A DNA stretch of 11,501 nt. Origin: Candidatus Woesearchaeota archaeon. Lineage in GTDB: Archaea; Nanobdellota; Nanobdellia; Woesearchaeales; UBA11576. Made by a program: the position numbers and the translations under genes. Positions 7,807-11,501 of the stretch are shown here, piece by piece. The notes under the pieces are model-generated. The model was not told the DNA's origin. It saw only the letters and a program-made list of their open reading frames with translations, and searched no databases. The DNA lies in the NCBI GenBank assembly GCA_019322385.1, contig JAHWIS010000125.1, forward strand, positions 1 through 11,501, given 5' to 3'. The first letter of the stretch is position 1; each line of letters starts with the position of its first letter.

Positions 7807-7947
7807 TTGTTTCCCTGAGCTTACGCCGCTGCCATGCGCCAGCACCATGCGCTCGCTCTGATTCCATTACCGCATCCTTTTGCCCAACTGCGATCATTTC
7901 CACTTCTCAAACCTTCAGCTCGCTAGGCATAGGTGCTGGCGCTGTTA
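7807..7947 (-). ncRNA. Possible structured RNA or 3'-leader element in a gene-free gap
   Basis: This 140-bp stretch between the secreted-protein stop and the next TATA box is richer in G+C than the other gaps and has no convincing ORF. A perfect 11-bp inverted repeat, GCGCCAGCACC (7942-7932 on minus) with GGTGCTGGCGC (7846-7836), extends past a one-base bulge by ATGC/GCAT. It encloses about 85 bases that contain a further 6-bp hairpin (7894-7889 with 7874-7869, one G-U pair). I see no tRNA, SRP, RNase P or C/D-box signature. It could be an independent small RNA, a 3' UTR structure, or part of a decayed element. The pairing is visible; expression is unknown. Confidence 0.3.
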
Positions 7948-8379
7948 TCAGCACCTTGGGAGCTCTACGCCTATTGTGGCGTCCCTGCAAAAGACCTCGT
8001 TCTCCCCTATGAATGGGAAGAGGGTCAGTGACTTCACTCCGCCCAGTGTCTGGGTGCCGAAGTTGAGGTTCTGATACATTATGTCTCCTGGAGCCATCTC
8101 CTCATGGATGACCATGGTGATGTTGTAATCTGAATAGAGGAGGATGCTGAGCCCGTGGATCATCTCTGATCCAGTGTTCTCGATAACAAAATACAGGCCA
8201 GACTCCCGGTAGCATGCCTGGGCCTCATCGTTGATCACGAGGAATCCTATCTCTGTGTTGAGTGAACAGCTTATTATATTCTCATTGAGGACTTCAGATG
8301 TCTTGCCTGTGATGGCGCATCCTATGTTGAACATTGCAATCGCTGCAAGTATCAGTATGAAAAATGATATCCTTTTCAT
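7948..8379 (-). CDS. Small secreted or membrane-anchored Cys-containing protein
   Basis: Function unknown. From ATG 8379 the product has 143 residues. It begins with MKR and a hydrophobic segment (about 4-19) that looks like a signal peptide, followed by NIGC with Cys21. That resembles a lipobox but lacks the usual Leu at -3, so lipid anchoring is doubtful. The mature part has Cys38, Cys56, Cys131 and the terminal Cys143, enough for two disulfides, and alternating hydrophobic strands (YFVIENTG, GLSILLYSDY, SLTLFPFIG) suggesting a beta-sandwich. Start choice: AGGG at 8388-8385 lies five bases before ATG 8379; the ATG codons at 8412, 8403 and 8397 would overlap the preceding gene and put charged residues before the signal. 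The upstream gene stops 7 nt before, so it is probably the last gene of the RNase operon. Confidence 0.7.
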   Translation of the reverse strand: MKRISFFILILAAIAMFNIGCAITGKTSEVLNENIISCSLNTEIGFLVINDEAQACYRESGLYFVIENTGSEMIHGLSILLYSDYNITMVIHEEMAPGDIMYQNLNFGTQTLGGVKSLTLFPFIGENEVFCRDATIGVELPRC

Positions 8380-8386
8380 CAATACC

Positions 8387-8734
8387 CTATTGATCATCTG
8401 CATTCTCTGCATTCTCCTCTACAGCCTTCTTCTTCAGCTCTGCTTTCCTCTTCTCTATGTTTGATATGAAATATTTCAGGCAGTCGATGGCACAGAAACT
8501 AGCCTTTCTCTTCAGGCCTTCAGGCCCAAGCAGCAATGTGAAGTTCGTCGTGCTGTGCGGGTCTACATCTGACTGGCACACTGCGCAATGCTTGCCATGC
8601 TCCTTCTCCTTCTCAAGAATCTTATCAGTGACCATGCGTCGCAATGCATGACCTCCCTGCTTCAGATCCTCATGAAGCCTGACAAGGTCAGCATAATCCA
8701 TGCTCCTGATCGCATCATCAATCTTCAGCTTCAT
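8387..8734 (-). CDS. Small zinc-binding protein (CxxC...CxxxC), downstream of the RNase
   Basis: Family not recognised; a protein of 115 residues. An N-terminal helical part (about 1-45, rich in Asp, Glu, Lys) is followed by a four-cysteine module, Cys50-AV-Cys53 and Cys81-AID-Cys85, separated by a 27-residue loop. This probably binds one zinc. The C-terminus (about 93-115) is a charged helix ending in an acidic tail. No nuclease or ligase motif is visible. It starts 4 nt after the RNase stop, and its ribosome site GGTGA (8743-8739) overlaps that stop codon, so the two are translationally linked. The position suggests an RNA-related or adaptor role, which is inference from context. Confidence 0.75.
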   Translation of the reverse strand: MKLKIDDAIRSMDYADLVRLHEDLKQGGHALRRMVTDKILEKEKEHGKHCAVCQSDVDPHSTTNFTLLLGPEGLKRKASFCAIDCLKYFISNIEKRKAELKKKAVEENAENADDQ

Positions 8735-8738
8735 ATGA

Positions 8739-10016
8739 TCACCTTTTTTTGATAGCTATCGACTCACCAAGCCTGGGGACATGCGCGTCCATGCCTAGCG
8801 CCTCTGCCCATTCCTGCATATTGGCCAGTCCGGTGTATTCCCCGTGCATGAAGAATATCCTCTTAGGCTTCACTTTCCGCACAAGCGACTTCAGCTGGGA
8901 CATGCCTGCGTGCGCAGAAAAGTTAAACTGCTCTATACGACACTTGACACCTGTCCGCCAGCCGTCGATATACACCTGTTTCTTCTCAAGCAGAAGCCTG
9001 CCATTTGTGTGCTCCCCCTGATATCCTGTCAACAGCACTGCGTTGTCAGGATTCTTGTGGAAGTATTTCAGGTAGTGCATCACAGGTCCGCCTGTAAGCA
9101 TGCCTGATGTAGTGACGATGATCGCCTGTGTCTTGACAGCCTCCATCCTGTCGCCATTGCCCTTGACAAGCCTTACCTTCTTCAATGCTGCCTTCAATGC
9201 ATTTGGATCCGCTATGGCATCAGGATTGTCAAGTGTTATGTTGGTTGCCTCGACAGACATGCCATCAAAATACACAGGCACCTTGAACTTCCTTGTCGAA
9301 AGAAGCTGGAGTATCTCTTGAGACCTGCCGAGAGCAAAAACCGGGATAATGACAGAGCCGCCTCTTTCGATTGTGTCCTGTATTGTCTGCAGGAAATCCT
9401 GCTCTGTCTTATCCCGTGGAGGATGGTCTCTATCTCCATATGTTGATTCGCATATCATGATGTCGATTTCAGGGAAGTCTGTCTCAGCTGCCTTGTGCAG
9501 CTTAGTGTCAATCGTGTTTATGTCTCCTGTGTAAAGTAATGTAGTCCCTTCGACATCAAGGAATATCGCAGCAGAACCAGGTATGTGTCCTGCGTCAAAG
9601 TACTTGAACTTTATGCCATTGAATCCCCCTTTTGTGTCCATGACAACGCGCCTTATGCAACTCAGGACCTTTCTTATGTCTGCCGCTGCATAGCCGAGAT
9701 GCTGATGATTGATGCGACCGATCTTGAAGGCATCCTTGAGCAACAGCCGCGTCAGCTGCTTCGATGCCTTTGTCATGAATATCGGGCAGTCCATGCCCCT
9801 GTGGTCAAGAAGGGGCAGCGCACCTGTATGGTCGAGATGTGCATGTGAGATGAAGACTGCATCTATGTCATCGACCTTGTCAAAGCCGATAGGGTATTCT
9901 GTGCCGTGCGGAGTGAGCTTAAGGCCACAGTCGAGCAAGAGACGCTTGGTGCCTGTAGTTATCTCAACACAGCTTCGTCCAACTTCCCTTGCCCCACCGT
10001 GGAAAACTAATCTCAT
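8739..10016 (-). CDS. MBL-fold beta-CASP ribonuclease, aCPSF2-like
   Basis: A metallo-beta-lactamase/beta-CASP RNase of 425 residues, related to eukaryotic CPSF73; it would cut or trim RNA in the cytoplasm. Motifs: Asp29 in LLLDCG, SHAHLDHTG (His58, His60, Asp62, His63), AGHIPGSA (His144) and LYTGD (Asp165). The beta-CASP motifs are A, CESTYGDR (Glu190); B, FSAHAG (His369); and C, FMHGE (His391). All zinc ligands expected for the family are present, so it should be active. It lacks the N-terminal KH domains of aCPSF1/FttA, and its length fits the shorter aCPSF2 group; aRNase J is a less likely alternative. Its ATG overlaps the TGA of the AbrB-like gene as ATGA, so translation is coupled. The zinc protein follows after 4 nt. 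Confidence 0.92.
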   Translation of the reverse strand: MRLVFHGGAREVGRSCVEITTGTKRLLLDCGLKLTPHGTEYPIGFDKVDDIDAVFISHAHLDHTGALPLLDHRGMDCPIFMTKASKQLTRLLLKDAFKIGRINHQHLGYAAADIRKVLSCIRRVVMDTKGGFNGIKFKYFDAGHIPGSAAIFLDVEGTTLLYTGDINTIDTKLHKAAETDFPEIDIMICESTYGDRDHPPRDKTEQDFLQTIQDTIERGGSVIIPVFALGRSQEILQLLSTRKFKVPVYFDGMSVEATNITLDNPDAIADPNALKAALKKVRLVKGNGDRMEAVKTQAIIVTTSGMLTGGPVMHYLKYFHKNPDNAVLLTGYQGEHTNGRLLLEKKQVYIDGWRTGVKCRIEQFNFSAHAGMSQLKSLVRKVKPKRIFFMHGEYTGLANMQEWAEALGMDAHVPRLGESIAIKKR

Positions 10017-10213
10017 CTCTTCCTACCTCTTTTTTGCCTTCCTCTAGTTTCCCCAGCTTCCTCGAACTCTATATACCAACGGTTACTCTGCTGGTCGAAA
10101 TTGAAAAGAACATTATGCTTCTTTGACGTGTCAAGCGCAAACAGCAGCGGCATAGGAATAGTTGTCTCAAAGCTGGAACCGCGCTTGTAGATCTTACGTT
10201 TCAGAGTGGTCAT
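10013..10213 (-). CDS. AbrB/SpoVT-type swapped-hairpin DNA-binding protein, first gene of the RNase operon
   Basis: A 66-residue protein with the pattern of archaeal AbrB-like regulators: KRKIYKRGSSFETTIPMPLL (4-23), where the RGSS..TTIP core matches the swapped-hairpin fold, then NVLFNFDQQSNRWYIEFEE as the second beta pair. Such proteins act as dimers that bind DNA, often near their own gene. The last ten residues are very basic (RGRQKRGRKR at about 57-66), an extra nucleic-acid-binding tail. There is no toxin gene beside it, so an antitoxin role is not supported. ATG 10213 has no clear Shine-Dalgarno site. Its stop overlaps the RNase start. The upstream region carries the repeated TACTTA motif, making autoregulation a reasonable inference. 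Confidence 0.8.
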   Translation of the reverse strand: MTTLKRKIYKRGSSFETTIPMPLLFALDTSKKHNVLFNFDQQSNRWYIEFEEAGETRGRQKRGRKR

Positions 10214-10228
10214 TTTGCGTTTATTTAG

Positions 10229-10318
10229 TACTTATTTTTTTACTTAAATAAATACTTATTTATTAATGTTTCTACTTCAATATAAGTATTTTTGTACTTA
10301 TTATTATACTTATTTATA
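10229..10318. repeat. TACTTA motif array on a 12-bp grid, candidate operator region
   Basis: TACTTA occurs at 10229, 10241 and 10253, and again at 10295 and 10307, with the inverted form TAAGTA at 10283. Within each group of three the step is exactly 12 bp, and the groups are 54 bp apart. The sequences following the last copies also match (TACTTATTTATTAATGTT and TACTTATTTATAAATGTT). The inverted copy and 10295 form a palindrome with a 6-bp spacer. The array fills the promoter region of the AbrB-like gene, so it may be its operator. The background is very AT-rich, which lowers the surprise of a single match but not of the regular spacing. Confidence 0.65.
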
Positions 10319-10320
10319 AA
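10311..10320 (-). promoter_or_regulatory. Candidate TATA box of the AbrB/RNase operon
   Basis: TTTATAAATA on the minus strand is the best TATA match in the gap. It predicts a start near 10288 and a leader of about 75 nt. It overlaps the last TACTTA copy, so a protein bound there would block TBP. The whole gap is AT-rich and a closer TATA box, nearer 10240, cannot be excluded. Confidence 0.45.
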
Positions 10321-10377
10321 TGTTGCGGAAAACAGGCTGAGAGAGCAGCAGTTATAGAACTAGATAATGTTCAAAGG

Positions 10378-10389
10378 AAAAAGAAAAAA
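10378..10389 (-). terminator. T-rich terminator after the surface-protein gene
   Basis: Eight bases after the TAA at 10398-10400 the minus strand reads TTTTTTCTTTTT. Such T tracts directly after a stop terminate archaeal transcription without needing a hairpin. It separates the surface-protein gene from the RNase operon. Confidence 0.55.
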
Positions 10390-10397
10390 TATTCCGC

Positions 10398-11057
10398 TTA
10401 AACAGATATTGCCTCGAAATCCACAGTGTTTAAGCACACCCCTGCAGGACCTGCAGGCACATCTATGCTGATCGAGATGTTGAACTCGTCATCATCATTT
10501 ATGTAGGACATGTTGGTGCACAAGAGCTGCGGAGAGCCTGTCAATGATGTCTCGGAAGTTGTCAATGTACCTACGCAACCATTTTCAGCACCTTCCTCTC
10601 CTGTAAAGGCAAAGTCTGCATCTCCGCCATCAATACCTGTCGCCAGTGTACAGCTATCGAAATAGTTAGCGGCAGCTGTTGAGTTTATGGTAACATTCAC
10701 ATACCTGTTCCCGTTGTTCTCAAGCACAAAGTCCAGCGGCGAGAAGCTGTCAGCAACAACCCAGCAATCTGGTGCTGCTGCGTCATTTGATGACATGTTG
10801 CACTCGTTGTTTATGCTTGTGAGGTTTGTCTCATTCCTATAGCCAGAACCAAAGTTCACACTGTTCTGTGATAGCGTGATAGATGTCTGGGATGTTATGT
10901 TGACCTGTGCTGTCCCGGACTGCTGGGCCGCCTGAGCACCAGAGATGATGTTCGTTACCTGCGTAACCCCTCTGATGGCAAAGAATGCTCCAGCCAAAGA
11001 AACAATAACTGCGATGACAAGCAATGTTGCCAATGTCTTGTTTGATATTTCCTCCAT
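10398..11057 (-). CDS. Signal-anchored, probably N-glycosylated surface protein with six cysteines
   Basis: Function unknown. The 219-residue product has a short N-terminus MEEISNKT, one membrane helix at about 8-28, and an outside domain of about 190 residues. That domain has eight N-glycosylation sequons (Asn53, 75, 78, 87, 121, 125, 182, 193) and six cysteines (86, 98, 136, 161, 180, 208), which could form three disulfides. The FVLENNGNRYVNVTI stretch resembles beta-sandwich domains of cell-surface proteins. The N-terminal segment is of a kind I associate with DPANN surface proteins. A pilin role is possible but no class III prepilin cleavage site is obvious. Start ATG 11057 has AGAGG (11068-11064) six bases upstream and a TATA box at the right distance. 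It is transcribed alone and ends at a T-rich terminator. Confidence 0.75.
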   Translation of the reverse strand: MEEISNKTLATLLVIAVIVSLAGAFFAIRGVTQVTNIISGAQAAQQSGTAQVNITSQTSITLSQNSVNFGSGYRNETNLTSINNECNMSSNDAAAPDCWVVADSFSPLDFVLENNGNRYVNVTINSTAAANYFDSCTLATGIDGGDADFAFTGEEGAENGCVGTLTTSETSLTGSPQLLCTNMSYINDDDEFNISISIDVPAGPAGVCLNTVDFEAISV

Positions 11058-11113
11058 TTTTGGCCTCTTTTATGTTTATTACAATGATGTCTGATAAGCG
11101 TAATCAAACAATT

Positions 11114-11124
11114 TTTATATATAA
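11114..11124. promoter_or_regulatory. TATA box lying between divergent genes, usable in both directions
   Basis: TTTATATATAA contains the self-complementary TATATATA (11116-11123). On plus its centre is about 25 bp before ATG 11144, predicting a leaderless dtdA mRNA; no Shine-Dalgarno site precedes that ATG. On minus it predicts a start near 11093 and a leader of about 35 nt that carries AGAGG for the surface-protein gene. No other TATA-like element is seen in the 86-bp gap, so both promoters may use the same box. Confidence 0.55.
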
Positions 11125-11143
11125 GCTTTTTGCTTAAGACAGC

Positions 11144-11501
11144 ATGAAACCCTCGATAATCGTTTCAAAAAAGGACATTGCAGGGATGAACATAAGGGAC
11201 GTCCTCATAGAGCTGCACGGGTTCAAAGAGACAACAGAGATGTTCCATGGAAACCATGTGCATGCAAAGCAAGGCATAAAGCTGTACACGACAGATGAAG
11301 AGACAATACATTCTGAAGGGATCGACAAAGAGGTCGAGGGTGACTGGATAATATTCGCGACAAGGCACCAGGCAGCATCCGGCAAGAAATGCTTCTGCGC
11401 TCATGTTCCTGGGAATTGGGGGAAGGCAGAGGCTGGTGGAAGCGACAGGAAACTTTGCGCTGCGCTGCCTGGCGTGATGAAGCAAGCGCTGAAGAAGATA
11501 G
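11144..11501 (+). CDS. dtdA: D-aminoacyl-tRNA deacylase, archaeal DtdA/DTD2 type (5' part, runs off window)
   Basis: DtdA releases D-amino acids wrongly attached to tRNA, protecting translation. 119 codons are visible of an expected 260-280. They show the family N-terminus IIVSKKDIAGMNIRDVL (5-21), then WIIFATRHQAASG (about 69-80) and HVPGNWGKAEAGG (87-99), the HxPGNWG..GG block typical of the archaeal/plant DTD2 (GEK1) family. The rest of the enzyme lies beyond the right edge. It is the only plus-strand gene seen, diverges from the surface-protein gene, and is probably read from a leaderless mRNA. Identification rests on recalled family motifs, not on a search. Confidence 0.88.
   Translation, partial: MKPSIIVSKKDIAGMNIRDVLIELHGFKETTEMFHGNHVHAKQGIKLYTTDEETIHSEGIDKEVEGDWIIFATRHQAASGKKCFCAHVPGNWGKAEAGGSDRKLCAALPGVMKQALKKI

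Noticed and set aside
7836..7942. Inverted repeat as ends of a small insertion element
   Set aside because: No transposase, no visible target-site duplication, and the internal part itself folds; an RNA structure explains it better.
7761..8012. Small plus-strand gene in the gap at 7807-7947
   Set aside because: It overlaps the end of the secreted-protein gene in antisense, lacks a promoter or ribosome site, and shows no protein-like features.
10214..10397. CRISPR array in the repeated AT-rich gap
   Set aside because: The repeated unit is only 6-12 bp, with no 25-40 bp repeats or unique spacers and no cas genes.
11165..11485. Minus-strand open frames under dtdA
   Set aside because: The plus strand has the DTD2 motifs and a TATA box at the right distance; the minus frames show no family features.

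Overview
The window looks like a DPANN-type archaeon, probably of the Woesearchaeota/Pacearchaeota kind. The evidence is archaeal gene content (a D-aminoacyl-tRNA deacylase of the DtdA/DTD2 type, an archaeal Elp3, a stand-alone beta-CASP RNase of aCPSF2 type, a short AbrB-like protein), archaeal TATA boxes at the usual distance from starts, one probable leaderless gene, GGTG-type ribosome binding sites, and a signal-anchored surface protein with an N-terminus (SNKTLATLL...) that I associate with DPANN genomes. The lineage is an inference; there is no rRNA in the window.

Layout. Everything from 1 to 11057 is coded on the minus strand; only dtdA (11144 to the right edge) is on plus. In the direction of minus transcription: a glycosylatable, Cys-rich surface protein (11057-10398) ending in a T-rich terminator; a 180-bp AT-rich gap with TACTTA motifs on a 12-bp grid; a compact operon of AbrB-like regulator, beta-CASP RNase, small zinc protein and secreted Cys protein (10213-7948); a 200-bp gap with an 11-bp inverted repeat able to close a structured RNA; a second operon of two paralogous seven-helix membrane proteins with lysine-rich cytoplasmic tails (7744-4183) followed after 10 nt by a P2A-type Ca2+ ATPase (4172-1555) that carries a frameshift; and finally elp3 (1490 to the left edge, incomplete).

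How the genes may work together. The RNase operon looks like an RNA-processing unit with an AbrB-like protein that may control its own promoter through the repeated motif. The second operon is the most unusual part. Two tandem paralogs combine a histone-H1-like Lys tail of about 30-100 residues, seven predicted membrane helices and an outside domain of about 270 residues, and they are co-transcribed with a calcium pump that keeps all Ca2+ ligands. I recognise no described family for the pair. Elp3 (tRNA wobble-uridine modification) and DtdA (removal of D-amino acids from tRNA) are translation-quality genes at the two edges.

The pump frameshift sits at a CCCAAAA heptamer in the phase needed for -1 slippage. 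It may be a one-base homopolymer error, a real mutation, or programmed frameshifting; the sequence alone cannot decide.
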